The notes under the pieces were generated by a model. It worked only from the letters and a program-made list of their open reading frames with translations. It did not search any database and was not told the origin of the DNA. Shown one piece after another: positions 1 to 8,129 of a stretch of DNA of 17,334 nt. The position numbers and the translations under genes were made by a program. The number at the start of each line of letters is the position of its first letter. Position 1 is the stretch's first letter. Source of the stretch: Burkholderiaceae bacterium (GTDB taxonomy: Bacteria > Pseudomonadota > Gammaproteobacteria > Burkholderiales > Burkholderiaceae); the NCBI GenBank assembly GCA_017997515.1, contig JAGOEY010000015.1, positions 1-17,334 on the forward strand, given 5' to 3'.

Positions 1-929
1 GCAATGAATTGGGCAAGTTGGGCTGCAGAGCCCGCGACTGGTTCAATCGCATCGTTGGCAAACCGGGCGCGCACTTCGGGCAGTGTGACTGCGCGTGCCA
101 CGGCTGCATTGAGCTTTTCCAGCACGGGGGCGGGTGTGCCGCGTGGCGCAACGAGTCCAAAATAGTTGAGTACATCGAAATTGGCAAAACCAGATTCGGC
201 CATGCTGGGTACATCGGGCAGAGCGCTGGAGCGGCGTTCACTGGTCACCGCCAGGGCCTTGATGCGGCCGTCCTTGATGAAGGGTGCCAAGGCCGGCACA
301 GTGCCAGTCACGGCATGGATCTGGCCACCAACCATGTCCATGGTGGCTGGGGCAATACCGCGGTAAGGGATATGGGTGATGTAGCTCTGCGTGCGGGCTT
401 TGAGCATTTCAAGCACCAGGTGGTTGATGCCTCCCGCGCCTGCCGATCCGTAATTAAGGTAGCCCGGCTTGGCGCGGGCCAGCGCCACCAGCTCTTGCAT
501 GGTGTTGACGGGCAAATCCTTGTTCACTGCCCAAACCAGGGGGCCGCTGGCAATCATGCTGATGGGTGCAAAGTGGCCCACCGGGTCGTATCCGGCCGCA
601 GGCAGTGCGGCTGGCACGGTGGTGAAGGGGGCCGCAATCAGCAGCAGTGTGTAGCCATCGGCAGCACTTTGGGCCACATGCTGTGAGCCGATGGCACCGG
701 ACGCTCCGGCACGGTTCTCCACCACCACCGACTGGCCCAGGATGTCGCCCAGCTTCTGGGCCATCAGGCGTCCCACGGCGTCGGTACCCGCGCCCGCTGC
801 AAATGGCACCACGATACGGATGGGACGGTCCGGCCAGCCCTGTGCATGTGTGCTGAAGGGCAGGCTGCCCGCAGCGAGGCTGGCAGATGCGTAAACAAAG
901 GCCTTGCGGCGGTTGATGGGGAGGCTCAT
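1..929 (-). CDS. Bug-family periplasmic solute-binding receptor (TctC-like), partial at C-terminus
   Basis: I translated this by eye from the reverse strand. The frame is open from an ATG at 929 to the window edge, giving about 309 residues of a family that is usually near 320-330, so only the last few residues are missing. The N-terminus (MSLPINRRKAFVYASASLAA) looks like a signal peptide with a twin-arginine-like NRRKAF stretch and a plausible cleavage after THA. Mature sequence begins QGWPDRPIRIVVPFAAGAGTD, the typical start of Bug receptors, and NRAGASGAIG follows near residue 75. Members bind carboxylates or similar small solutes in the periplasm for tripartite tricarboxylate transporters. 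No TctA or TctB membrane genes are nearby, so it looks like one of the orphan receptors that are abundant in Burkholderiales. It lies 59 nt downstream of dciA on the same strand. No strong ribosome binding site is visible. The ligand cannot be predicted. Confidence 0.9.
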   Translation of the reverse strand, partial: MSLPINRRKAFVYASASLAAGSLPFSTHAQGWPDRPIRIVVPFAAGAGTDAVGRLMAQKLGDILGQSVVVENRAGASGAIGSQHVAQSAADGYTLLLIAAPFTTVPAALPAAGYDPVGHFAPISMIASGPLVWAVNKDLPVNTMQELVALARAKPGYLNYGSAGAGGINHLVLEMLKARTQSYITHIPYRGIAPATMDMVGGQIHAVTGTVPALAPFIKDGRIKALAVTSERRSSALPDVPSMAESGFANFDVLNYFGLVAPRGTPAPVLEKLNAAVARAVTLPEVRARFANDAIEPVAGSAAQLAQFI

Positions 930-988
930 ATCAGCATTCCATTGCGTGCAAATGGGGTGTTATGCCAGGGGAAGATTGCAGGATTGTG

Positions 989-1378
989 TCAGGCCCTGCG
1001 CGCGACCAACACCTTCAATCGGATGGTGGCGACATCCCAGCCCTTGCTGCGCAGGTGCGCCTGCAAGGCGGGTAACAGTTGGCGTACCTTGGCCGCTGCA
1101 GCATTGCCCTCCACCAGAAGGCACCAGGATGAGCCTTCAATCGGGCCCGCCTGTAATGCCGGACGCAATGCAGGTGGGATCAGGGGTTCAAGTGCCTTGA
1201 GCCGGTCACGGGAGTCCCCCGTCAGCTCCGACAACCTTGCCAGTGTGGGGGATTCCTGTGTGGCCTGCATCAGGGTCACGGACTGGTGGCGGCGCAGCAT
1301 GGGGTGTTTGTGGTGTGTGTGAAGGGGCCGGTGCCCCGGATTATCGAGGAAGTGGCGGTATGAGGGCACGGGCTGCAT
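989..1378 (-). CDS. dciA: DciA, replicative helicase loader (DUF721 family)
   Basis: The protein is about 129 residues from the ATG at 1378. It carries the DUF721 pattern: a basic N-terminal part ([13 protein letters not shown]), then [37 protein letters not shown], a central [23 protein letters not shown], and a basic end [14 protein letters not shown]. DciA proteins bind the DnaB helicase and help place it on DNA in bacteria lacking DnaC or DnaI-type loaders. The start is uncertain: the same frame runs upstream to 1462, with further ATGs at 1408 and 1402, and the family core begins only near the second third of the protein. I chose 1378 because a purine-rich GGCAGAGA lies just upstream. It is divergent from secA, a neighbour arrangement I recall as common in beta- and gammaproteobacteria. 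Confidence 0.8.
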   Translation of the reverse strand: MQPVPSYRHFLDNPGHRPLHTHHKHPMLRRHQSVTLMQATQESPTLARLSELTGDSRDRLKALEPLIPPALRPALQAGPIEGSSWCLLVEGNAAAAKVRQLLPALQAHLRSKGWDVATIRLKVLVARRA

Positions 1379-1557
1379 GGTCTCTGCCGCAGATACATCC
1401 ATGCACATGGGTAAAATGCCCGGTCTGGTTGGCGCGGAAGCCGTTTGCAGCACTTGCAACACGACGCGTTGGCCCCATTTGCGTATCTACCTTACCTGAA
1501 GGGTTTCGGCTGCCTCCTGATTGCCATTCGTGCGAATGGCGGGGCGGCCTTGTATCC
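1379..1557. promoter_or_regulatory. Divergent dciA/secA intergenic region with a secA leader hairpin
   Basis: This 179-nt region must hold the outward promoters for dciA and secA, but no convincing paired -35/-10 boxes stand out; a lone TAAAAT lies at 1412-1417 on the plus strand. The clearest structure is a perfect inverted repeat at 1523-1540 (GCCATTCG, TG, CGAATGGC), which ends 17 nt before the secA ATG. In RNA it would be a hairpin of six to eight base pairs. No SecM-like arrest gene is recognisable upstream. A 32-codon open frame (1401-1499, plus) has no ribosome binding site and no arrest-like C-terminus. Confidence 0.5.
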
Positions 1558-4338
1558 ATGGCGACCAATATCCTCACCAAAATTTTCGGCAGCCGCAATG
1601 ACCGGCTCATCAAGCAATTCCGCAAAACCGTTGAACGCATCAATGCGCTGGAGCCAGCCTTTGAAAAGTTGGACGATGCGGCGTTGAAGGCCAAGACGCA
1701 GGAGTTCAAGGACCGTATTGCGGGCGGGGAATCGCTGGATGCGTTGCTGCCCGAGGCGTTTGCCGTGGTGCGCGAAGGCTCCAAGCGTGTCATGAAGATG
1801 CGCCATTTCGATGTGCAGTTGTTGGGCGGCATGTCGCTGCACAACGGCAAGATTTCTGAAATGCGCACGGGTGAAGGCAAGACGCTGACCGCAACCTTGC
1901 CTGTGTACCTCAACGCTTTGACGGGCAAGGGTGTTCACGTTGTGACCGTGAACGACTACCTGGCCAACCGTGATGCGCAGTGGATGGGCCGTCTGTACAA
2001 CTTCCTGGGGCTGACGGTGGGTATCAACCTGCCCAACATGTCGCGCGAAGAAAAGCAGGCCGCGTACCGCTCGGACATCACCTACGGTACCAACAACGAA
2101 TACGGCTTCGATTACCTGCGTGACAACATGGTGTACGAGGTGCAGGACCGTGTGCAGAACGGCCTGAACTACGCCATCGTGGACGAGGTGGACTCGATCC
2201 TGATCGACGAGGCCCGCACGCCGCTGATCATCAGTGGCCAGGCCGAAGACCACACGGCGACCTACATCGCCATGAACAAAGTGGTGCCCCTGATGACGCG
2301 CCAGGAAGGTGAAGCCGACACCCGCACGGGTGAGGGTGTGACCAAGCCCGGTGACTTCACGGTGGACGAAAAAACCCACCAGGTGTTCCTGACCGAACAA
2401 GGGCATGAAAGCGCAGAGCGCATTCTCTCGGCACACGGCTTGCTGGCCGAGGGTGCATCGTTGTACGACCCGTCGAACATCTCGCTGATGCACCACCTGT
2501 ATGCAGCGCTGCGGGCCAATAACCTGTACCACCGCGACCAGCACTACGTGGTGCAGGACGGCGAAATTGTCATCGTGGACGAATTCACCGGCCGCCTGAT
2601 GTCGGGCCGCCGCTGGAGTGAAGGTTTGCACCAGGCCGTTGAAGCCAAGGAAGGTGTGCAGATCCAGGCTGAGAACCAAACCCTGGCATCCATCACGTTC
2701 CAGAACTACTTCCGGCTGTACAACAAGCTGTGCGGCATGACCGGAACAGCCGACACCGAAGCCTACGAATTCCAGGAAATCTACGGCCTGGAAACCGTTG
2801 TGATCCCGCCGAACCGTCCCAGCAAACGCGAAGACCAGCTTGACCGTGTGTACAAGACAACACGCGAAAAGTACGAGGCCGCGATCAAGGACATCCGTGA
2901 ATGTTACGAGCGGGGCCAGCCGGTGCTGGTGGGTACATCGTCCATTGAAAACTCTGAAATCATCGATGAGTTGCTGACCCGCGAAAACCTGCCTCACCAG
3001 GTGCTGAACGCGAAACAGCACGCCCGTGAAGCGGACATCATTGCCCAGGCCGGCCGGCCCAAGATGATCACCATTGCCACCAACATGGCTGGCCGGGGAA
3101 CCGACATTGTGCTGGGGGGCAACATTGAGAAATCGATCGAGGCCGTACACAACAATCCAGCACTCGACGCCGCAGCCCAGGACGCTGAAATCGCGCGCCT
3201 GCGCGCCGAATGGAAGGTGGAGCACGACCTCGTCGCCTCGCTGGGTGGCCTGCGCATCATCGCCACGGAGCGCCACGAATCGCGCCGTATCGACAACCAG
3301 CTGCGTGGCCGTTCGGGCCGCCAGGGTGACCCCGGCTCGTCGCGTTTCTACCTGGGTCTGGACGACTCGCTGATGCGCATTTTTGCGGGTGACCGCGTCA
3401 AGTCCATCATGGACCGCCTCAAGATGCCCGACGGCGAAGCCATTGAGGCGGGCATCGTCACACGCAGCATTGAGTCTGCCCAGCGCAAGGTCGAAGCCCG
3501 CAACTTTGACGTGCGCAAGCAACTGCTGGAATACGACGACGTGTCCAACGACCAGCGCAAGGTAATCTACCAGCAGCGCAACGACATTCTGGATGCGGCG
3601 GATTTGTCTGCCCAGATCACCAGCCTGCGTGAAGGTTGTTTCAATGACCTGGCGCGCCGTTATGTGCCAGTGGAGACGGTGGAAGAGCAGTGGGAAATTG
3701 CAGCCCTGGAAAAAGTGCTTGCAGACGAATGGCATGTGGAACTGCCCTTGGCCAAAACCATTGAGGCTTCGGACGCCATCACCGACGAAGAAATCGCCGA
3801 AAAAGTCGTGCATGCGGCCAACGAGGCCTATGCCGAAAAGGTGCGCCTGGTGGGTGGCGAAAACTTCACCCAGTTCGAACGTATGGTATTGCTGCAGAGC
3901 ATCGACTCCCATTGGCGTGAACACCTGAGTGCGCTGGACTACCTGCGCCAAGGCATTCACCTGCGGGGTTATGCGCAGAAGCAACCCAAGCAGGAATACA
4001 AGCGTGAAGCGTTTGAGCTGTTTGGCCAGCTGCTGGACCAGGTCAAGGACGAGGTGACCCGTTCGCTGATGACGGTGCGTGTGCAGTCTGCCGACCAGGC
4101 CGGCGAAGCAGCCCAGGCCATGGAGCAACGCGCCGAAAGTATTGCCAACGTCACCTACACAGCCCCTACCGAAACGGGTGAAGCCGAAACCCGGCCAGGC
4201 CAGATCGGTGCGGTGGCAGGTGCCGCCGCCACTGCCGCAGGTGCCAATGCGTTTGCAGGCATGCGTATTGGCCGCAACGACCCCTGCCCATGCGGCAGTG
4301 GCAAGAAGTTCAAGAGTTGCCACGGAAGCCTGGCCTGA
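1558..4338 (+). CDS. secA: SecA, preprotein translocase ATPase
   Basis: SecA is the cytoplasmic motor that pushes unfolded precursors through SecYEG using ATP. The start at 1558 gives 926 residues beginning [17 protein letters not shown], the normal family N-terminus; the open frame extends about 107 codons further upstream but that part has no SecA character. Visible motifs are Walker A GEGKT (residues 105-109), the DEAD-like [13 protein letters not shown] (208-220), TGTADTEA before the second nucleotide-binding fold, [13 protein letters not shown], and the helicase-type [17 protein letters not shown]. The protein ends with the zinc-binding, SecB/lipid-contacting tail [14 protein letters not shown], so it is full length. 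There is no strong Shine-Dalgarno between the leader hairpin and the ATG. An intrinsic terminator follows directly, separating it from argJ. Confidence 0.98.
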   Translation: MATNILTKIFGSRNDRLIKQFRKTVERINALEPAFEKLDDAALKAKTQEFKDRIAGGESLDALLPEAFAVVREGSKRVMKMRHFDVQLLGGMSLHNGKISEMRTGEGKTLTATLPVYLNALTGKGVHVVTVNDYLANRDAQWMGRLYNFLGLTVGINLPNMSREEKQAAYRSDITYGTNNEYGFDYLRDNMVYEVQDRVQNGLNYAIVDEVDSILIDEARTPLIISGQAEDHTATYIAMNKVVPLMTRQEGEADTRTGEGVTKPGDFTVDEKTHQVFLTEQGHESAERILSAHGLLAEGASLYDPSNISLMHHLYAALRANNLYHRDQHYVVQDGEIVIVDEFTGRLMSGRRWSEGLHQAVEAKEGVQIQAENQTLASITFQNYFRLYNKLCGMTGTADTEAYEFQEIYGLETVVIPPNRPSKREDQLDRVYKTTREKYEAAIKDIRECYERGQPVLVGTSSIENSEIIDELLTRENLPHQVLNAKQHAREADIIAQAGRPKMITIATNMAGRGTDIVLGGNIEKSIEAVHNNPALDAAAQDAEIARLRAEWKVEHDLVASLGGLRIIATERHESRRIDNQLRGRSGRQGDPGSSRFYLGLDDSLMRIFAGDRVKSIMDRLKMPDGEAIEAGIVTRSIESAQRKVEARNFDVRKQLLEYDDVSNDQRKVIYQQRNDILDAADLSAQITSLREGCFNDLARRYVPVETVEEQWEIAALEKVLADEWHVELPLAKTIEASDAITDEEIAEKVVHAANEAYAEKVRLVGGENFTQFERMVLLQSIDSHWREHLSALDYLRQGIHLRGYAQKQPKQEYKREAFELFGQLLDQVKDEVTRSLMTVRVQSADQAGEAAQAMEQRAESIANVTYTAPTETGEAETRPGQIGAVAGAAATAAGANAFAGMRIGRNDPCPCGSGKKFKSCHGSLA

Positions 4339-4364
4339 CCATGCCATTCGGCGGATCGAAATGA

Positions 4365-4395
4365 AGAAACGGGCTGCGGCCCGTTTCTGCTTTTC
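4365..4395 (+). terminator. Intrinsic terminator downstream of secA
   Basis: A perfect 10-bp stem, AGAAACGGGC (4365-4374) with GCCCGTTTCT (4379-4388), closes a TGCG tetraloop and is followed by GCTTTTCTG. It lies 26 nt after the secA stop. This suggests secA is a separate transcription unit and that argJ needs its own promoter in 4396-4442. Confidence 0.8.
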
Positions 4396-4442
4396 TGCCA
4401 TTTGTTTTCTGGATAATTGCCCGATATTTTTGAAAGCTGCCC

Positions 4443-5672
4443 ATGCCTGTTCATCTCTCTCCCCCGCAAGCTGCTGACATCCATGCTGTACCTGGTGTGC
4501 GTATTGGTGTGGCCGAGGCGGGCATCCGCAAGGTCGGTCGCAAGGACCTGACCGTGTTTCTGCTGGACGAAGGCACCGCGGTGGCCGGGGTGTTCACGCA
4601 GAACCGTTTTTGCGCTGCTCCGGTGCAAGTCAGTCGTGAACATTTGGCCAGTGGCCAAGACGTGCGTGCCATTGTGGTCAACACCGGTAACGCGAATGCG
4701 GGCACGGGGCACGATGGCCTGGTGCGCGCCCGCACCACCTGTGTGGCCGCGGCACGTTTGCTGGACCTGGCACCGGAGCAGGTGCTGCCGTTTTCCACCG
4801 GTGTGATCATGGAGCCGCTGCCGGTCGAGCGCATCGAAGCGGGCCTGCCGGCAGCCATCGAGGATGCGTCCGAGGGCCACTGGATCCGTGCCGCCGAAGG
4901 CATCATGACCACCGACACCATTGCCAAAGCCTTCAGTGCCCAGGTGACGATTGGTGGCGCGTTGGTCACCATCACCGGTATCAGCAAGGGCGCGGGCATG
5001 ATCCGTCCGAACATGGCAACCATGCTCGGTTTTTTGGCGACGGACGCGAAGATCGCACCGGGCTTGTTGCCACAGCTGGTACGTGAGTTGGCCGATGCGT
5101 CTTTTAACCGCGTGACCATCGACGGCGACACCTCGACCAACGACTCCTTCCTGCTCATGGCCACCCAGAAAGCCGGGCATGCCACCATCACGGCGCTGGA
5201 CAGCGCGGATGGTGTGGCGCTCAAAGCGGCGTTGCTGGGTGTGGCACAAAAACTGGCCCAGGCCATTGTGCGTGATGGGGAAGGTGCTACTAAATTCATA
5301 GCTATCCGGGTGGAAGGCGGCAAAACATCGGCCGAGTGCCGCCAGGTGGCCTATGCCATTGCACATTCCCCCTTGGTCAAAACCGCTTTTTTTGCCAGCG
5401 ACCCGAACCTGGGCCGCATCCTGGCCGCGGTGGGTTACGCCGGTATTGACGACCTGGACCAGACCGGTATCGACCTGTACCTCGACGACGTCCATGTGGC
5501 CGTGCAGGGCGGGCGCAACCCGGCCTACCGCGAAGAAGACGGCCAGCGTGTGATGAAACAAAGCGAAATCAACGTGCGTGTGGTGCTGGGCCGGGGTGCG
5601 GCGGTGGACACGGTCTGGACCTGTGATTTCAGCCACGAGTACGTCACCATCAACGCTGATTACAGGTCTTGA
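4443..5672 (+). CDS. argJ: ArgJ, bifunctional ornithine acetyltransferase / N-acetylglutamate synthase
   Basis: ArgJ moves the acetyl group from N-acetylornithine to glutamate in the cyclic arginine pathway; some members also use acetyl-CoA. The 409-residue protein has the family layout: [12 protein letters not shown] near 78-89, the oxyanion-hole PFSTGVIME around 116-123, [17 protein letters not shown] with the self-cleavage site before Thr193 (the new N-terminal nucleophile of the beta chain), DGDTSTNDS, the GEGATKF motif around 279-285, and a C-terminal [13 protein letters not shown]. All key residues are present. The start at 4443 fits the family length. The codons for ATKFIAI (5286-5306) are unusually AT-rich, include ATA, and resemble the core of a dispersed repeat found twice elsewhere in the window. 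The next gene begins 6 nt after the stop. Confidence 0.97.
   Translation: MPVHLSPPQAADIHAVPGVRIGVAEAGIRKVGRKDLTVFLLDEGTAVAGVFTQNRFCAAPVQVSREHLASGQDVRAIVVNTGNANAGTGHDGLVRARTTCVAAARLLDLAPEQVLPFSTGVIMEPLPVERIEAGLPAAIEDASEGHWIRAAEGIMTTDTIAKAFSAQVTIGGALVTITGISKGAGMIRPNMATMLGFLATDAKIAPGLLPQLVRELADASFNRVTIDGDTSTNDSFLLMATQKAGHATITALDSADGVALKAALLGVAQKLAQAIVRDGEGATKFIAIRVEGGKTSAECRQVAYAIAHSPLVKTAFFASDPNLGRILAAVGYAGIDDLDQTGIDLYLDDVHVAVQGGRNPAYREEDGQRVMKQSEINVRVVLGRGAAVDTVWTCDFSHEYVTINADYRS
5286..5305 (+). repeat. Repeat-core-like sequence inside argJ
   Basis: gctactaaattcatagctat, read in frame as part of the argJ motif [10 protein letters not shown]. It matches the core of the repeat upstream of proB (15825-15844) at 16 of 20 positions and that of the repeat at the end of mutT at 13 of 18 positions, by my hand alignment. 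It has the same GCTA...TAGC inverted arms. The tail module of the other copies is absent. Because the encoded peptide is a conserved family motif, this could be coincidence. Confidence 0.4.
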
Positions 5673-5678
5673 TCCGGC

Positions 5679-6551
5679 ATGAATGAAAAATTTGAACACC
5701 TGATGGTGCGTGCCGAGCAACTGATCACACGCATCGAGTCGATCCTGCCGCAGCCGATGGCCGCCCCGGACTGGAGTGTGGCGGTGGCCTGGCGTTACCG
5801 CAAACGCAGCTCCGGGCATGGCGCACTGGAGCCGGTGCGCCACATTGGCGTGATGCAGCTGGAGAGCCTGAAGGAGATTGACCTGCAGAAGGAAAAAATC
5901 CGGCGCAACACGCTGCAGTTTGTCGAGGGCAAACCGGCCAACAATGTGCTGCTGACCGGTGCGCGTGGCACCGGAAAATCGTCGCTCATCAAGGCCTGTT
6001 TGAACGAATTTTCAGGCCAAGGCCTGCGCCTGATCGAGGTGGACAAAGCCGATCTGACCGACTTGCCCGACATCGTGGACACGGTGGCCGAGCGGCCCGA
6101 AAAGTTCATCGTGTTCTGTGATGACCTGAGTTTTGAAGACGGTGAGCCCGGCTACAAAGCGCTCAAATCCATTCTGGACGGCTCGGTGTCCGCAGCGTCG
6201 CCCAATGTGCTGATCTATGCCACCAGCAACCGCCGCCATCTGCTGCCCGAGCACATGAAGGACAACCTCACCTACACCCACACCGACGATGGTGAGGTGC
6301 ATCCGGGTGAGGTCATCGAGGAGAAGATTTCACTGTCGGAGCGGTTTGGCCTGTGGGTCAGCTTCTACCCGTTCACCCAGGACGAATACCTCACCATCGT
6401 GGCCCAGTGGCTGGACTCGTTTGGCGTGGATGCTGCCGCCATCGCTGCGGCACGGGGCGAGGCCTTGGTGTGGGCGCTGGAACGCGGCTCCCGCAGCGGG
6501 CGTGTGGCGTACCAGTTCGCACGCGATTACGCGGGGCGCACACATGGCTGA
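5679..6551 (+). CDS. AAA+ type ATP-binding protein, DUF815 family
   Basis: This is a 290-residue protein that I assign to DUF815, a P-loop family of unestablished function. An N-terminal segment of about 85 residues, containing WRYRKRSSGHGALEPVRH, precedes the ATPase part: Walker A LLTGARGTGKSS (91-102), Walker B FIVFCDDLSF (143-152), a sensor-1-like IYATSNRRHLLPE (179-190), and an arginine-rich ERGSRSGRVAYQFARDY near the C-terminus. No signal peptide or membrane segment is seen, so it is probably cytoplasmic. It begins 6 nt after argJ, with only AGG inside the argJ end as a possible ribosome binding site, and its last 8 nt overlap mutT, so it is probably translated with both neighbours. Its link to arginine synthesis or nucleotide cleaning is unknown. 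Confidence 0.88.
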   Translation: MNEKFEHLMVRAEQLITRIESILPQPMAAPDWSVAVAWRYRKRSSGHGALEPVRHIGVMQLESLKEIDLQKEKIRRNTLQFVEGKPANNVLLTGARGTGKSSLIKACLNEFSGQGLRLIEVDKADLTDLPDIVDTVAERPEKFIVFCDDLSFEDGEPGYKALKSILDGSVSAASPNVLIYATSNRRHLLPEHMKDNLTYTHTDDGEVHPGEVIEEKISLSERFGLWVSFYPFTQDEYLTIVAQWLDSFGVDAAAIAAARGEALVWALERGSRSGRVAYQFARDYAGRTHG

Positions 6552-6993
6552 GAACACGGTGACAGAAGGACAACGCACGCACACCGAGGTGGCCGTGGGC
6601 ATTCTGTTCCGTGAGGATGGCGCGATGCTGCTCAGCACACGCCCGCCCGGCAAGCCGTACGCTGGGTACTGGGAGTTTCCCGGCGGCAAGTTGGAGCAGG
6701 GTGAAACGGTGGTGCAGGCCCTGCGCCGTGAGTTGGTGGAAGAGCTGGGCGTCACCATTGGGGACGCCACGGTCTGGAAGGTCACCGAGCACGACTACCC
6801 CCACGCCTTGGTGCGCCTGCACTGGTGCAAGGTCTTTGTGTGGTCGGGTGACTTCGAGATGCGTGAAGGCCAGACCATGGCCTGGCAGCAGCTCCCCCTG
6901 GATGTGCAGCCTGTGTTGCCCGGAGCGTACCCCGTGCTGCAGTGGATTGCCGAAGAGCGAGGATTTGAGGGCGCTACATATTTAGTAGCTTGA
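6544..6993 (+). CDS. mutT: MutT-type NUDIX hydrolase (8-oxo-dGTP diphosphatase)
   Basis: MutT removes oxidised guanine nucleotides from the pool so that they are not built into DNA. The start at 6544 gives 149 residues and overlaps the end of the upstream ATPase gene by 8 nt (ATGGCTGA). The complete NUDIX box GGKLEQGETVVQALRRELVEELGV sits at about 47-70 with the G-x5-E-x7-REUxEExGU spacing intact. The upstream STRPPGKPYAGYWEFPGG and downstream HDYPHALVRLHWCKV match the MutT subgroup, and secA-mutT-yacG linkage is also known from Escherichia coli. The last residues (ATYLVA) and the TGA are encoded by the palindromic core of a dispersed repeat starting at 6973, so the native C-terminus may have been replaced. 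The upstream part of the open frame in this phase is not used. Confidence 0.92.
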   Translation: MAENTVTEGQRTHTEVAVGILFREDGAMLLSTRPPGKPYAGYWEFPGGKLEQGETVVQALRRELVEELGVTIGDATVWKVTEHDYPHALVRLHWCKVFVWSGDFEMREGQTMAWQQLPLDVQPVLPGAYPVLQWIAEERGFEGATYLVA

Positions 6994-7021
6994 GGCGCTC
7001 TATGGGCGTGCGCTAGAGGCA
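6973..7021 (+). repeat. Dispersed palindromic repeat, copy overlapping the mutT 3' end
   Basis: The 49-nt unit starts with a perfect 5-bp inverted pair GCTAC (6973-6977) / GTAGC (6985-6989) and ends GCGCTAGAGGCA. It aligns without gaps to the copy upstream of proB (15825-15873) at 30 of 49 positions by hand, with best agreement in the two end modules. The tail can also pair CTCTA with TAGAG and is followed by CTTTTTATC, so it could end the mutT transcript. Repeats of this look are, as I recall, frequent in Comamonadaceae intergenic regions. Confidence 0.75.
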
Positions 7022-7068
7022 CTTTTTATCAGTAATTTTGGCTGCAGGCAGCGCTGAGGGTACCTGGC

Positions 7069-7281
7069 TCAGTGCTGAAACCTGGGGTCACCGAAGGTTT
7101 CATCTTCAGGAGGTGCCTCGGTCGGCATACGGAAGTCTTCGTTGGCCCATGCGCCCAGGTCAATGTTCTTGCAACGCTCGCTGCAAAAAGGCCTGAACGT
7201 GTTGGTGGGGGCGTACACACTGTCTCCGCCGCAGGTGGGGCAGACGACGATTTTGAGGGGTTGCGAAGCACTCACGGCCAT
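7069..7281 (-). CDS. yacG: YacG, zinc-binding DNA gyrase inhibitor family protein
   Basis: This small protein of 70 residues has the family's four zinc cysteines: C14 and C17 in VVCPTCGG, then C33 and C37 in FRPFCSERCKNIDLGAWANE, the last stretch being the family signature. An acidic tail follows (EAPPEDETFGD). In Escherichia coli YacG binds GyrB and inhibits gyrase; the cellular purpose is not settled. It is the last gene of the minus-strand block, 67 nt after zapD, as in Escherichia coli where coaE, zapD and yacG are also linked. Its 3' end converges on mutT with 75 nt between stops. Confidence 0.93.
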   Translation of the reverse strand: MAVSASQPLKIVVCPTCGGDSVYAPTNTFRPFCSERCKNIDLGAWANEDFRMPTEAPPEDETFGDPRFQH

Positions 7282-7348
7282 ATCCGTTTCACGGTATCCA
7301 TACCGGTGTTATCAGTGTTGCAGCACAGGCTGCCAGGGGCGTGTGCCA

Positions 7349-8104
7349 TCAACTGCACAAAGTCAGCTCGAAGGCCGCTGCATCTTTGCTGGCATGCAGG
7401 CGGCCGTCGGCTTCGTGGCGCATCAGGCGCACCGACACCATCAGGCGGTTGCCGCTGATCTCGGGGATCAATCCCAGCGCAGGGTCGATGCGCAGGCGTA
7501 GCAGTTGGTAGGTGCGCCCTTGTGGCAGGGTTTGCTGGAACTGCCCGTTGTCCGTCATCACCTTTTGTGGGGTGCCGGAATCGCGCTGCATTTTCAGCAG
7601 CAGGTTGATGGATTCGGCCAAGGGGCCAAAGCTGGACGCCCACTGCGCCACTTCCTGCTGGCGCGTATGGCCGTCCTTGTGCTGCCAGGCGTAGTAGGCG
7701 GGCAGGTCAAAACCGCAGGTGCCGCCCGGAATACCCGCACGGCTGCGGATGCTCATGAGCCATTCGTTTTCGGTCAGCGCCTGGCCTGCTTTGCCGGGCA
7801 GGCTGACCAGGCTGCTAATGCAGTGGTCCATCTGCGCGATGATTTCATCCAGCACCGATTCGGCAATCGAGGGGTTGCCGCGGTAACCGTTGAGTACGTG
7901 CTTTTGTTTTTCCAGGTCCTTCAGCACATCAGACTTCAGGTCTGCACGCGCACCCACATCCATGATCTCGAAAATGGTGGTGAGAGCGTAGTGGTGCTGC
8001 AGTGCCTGCTCGCCGGAGAGCAGGTGGCCCAGGCGCTGGAACAGCTGCTCCAGTCGCAGGTAGGTCCGGATGCGTTCGTTAAAGGGGTATTCGTACAAGA
8101 TCAC
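7349..8104 (-). CDS. zapD: ZapD, FtsZ-associated cell division protein
   Basis: ZapD cross-links FtsZ filaments in the division ring. The best start is a GTG at 8104, giving 251 residues that begin (M)ILYEYPFNERIRTYLRLEQLFQRL, the typical N-terminus; Escherichia coli ZapD has 247. The open frame runs further upstream to 8275 but that part overlaps coaE and is not ZapD-like. A good Shine-Dalgarno, TAAGGA, lies about 9 nt before the GTG. Family stretches seen are TIFEIMDVGARADLKSDVLKDLEKQ, NPSIAESVLDEI and SRAGIPGGTCGFDLPAYYAW. It starts 25 nt after the coaE stop, so the two genes are probably cotranscribed. Confidence 0.94.
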   Translation of the reverse strand: MILYEYPFNERIRTYLRLEQLFQRLGHLLSGEQALQHHYALTTIFEIMDVGARADLKSDVLKDLEKQKHVLNGYRGNPSIAESVLDEIIAQMDHCISSLVSLPGKAGQALTENEWLMSIRSRAGIPGGTCGFDLPAYYAWQHKDGHTRQQEVAQWASSFGPLAESINLLLKMQRDSGTPQKVMTDNGQFQQTLPQGRTYQLLRLRIDPALGLIPEISGNRLMVSVRLMRHEADGRLHASKDAAAFELTLCS

Positions 8105-8129
8105 GCGGCGGGCTTCCTTAGCTGCCGCA

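Noticed and set aside
9..686. A 225-codon plus-strand open frame at the left edge
   Set aside because: The minus strand encodes a clear Bug-family receptor over the same bases; the plus frame is its shadow.
1401..1499. A 32-codon open frame upstream of secA, considered as a SecM-like arrest peptide
   Set aside because: There is no signal sequence, no ribosome binding site and no arrest-like proline-rich end. Its position alone is not enough.
1492..4401. A 969-codon open frame antisense to secA
   Set aside because: It mirrors secA codon by codon and its translation has the His/Val/Gln-rich look of an antisense shadow. High GC at third positions removes stop codons on the other strand. No ribosome binding site or family motif is seen.
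4155..5843. A 562-codon open frame antisense to argJ
   Set aside because: It crosses the secA terminator and argJ and has no domain; argJ on the plus strand explains the region fully.
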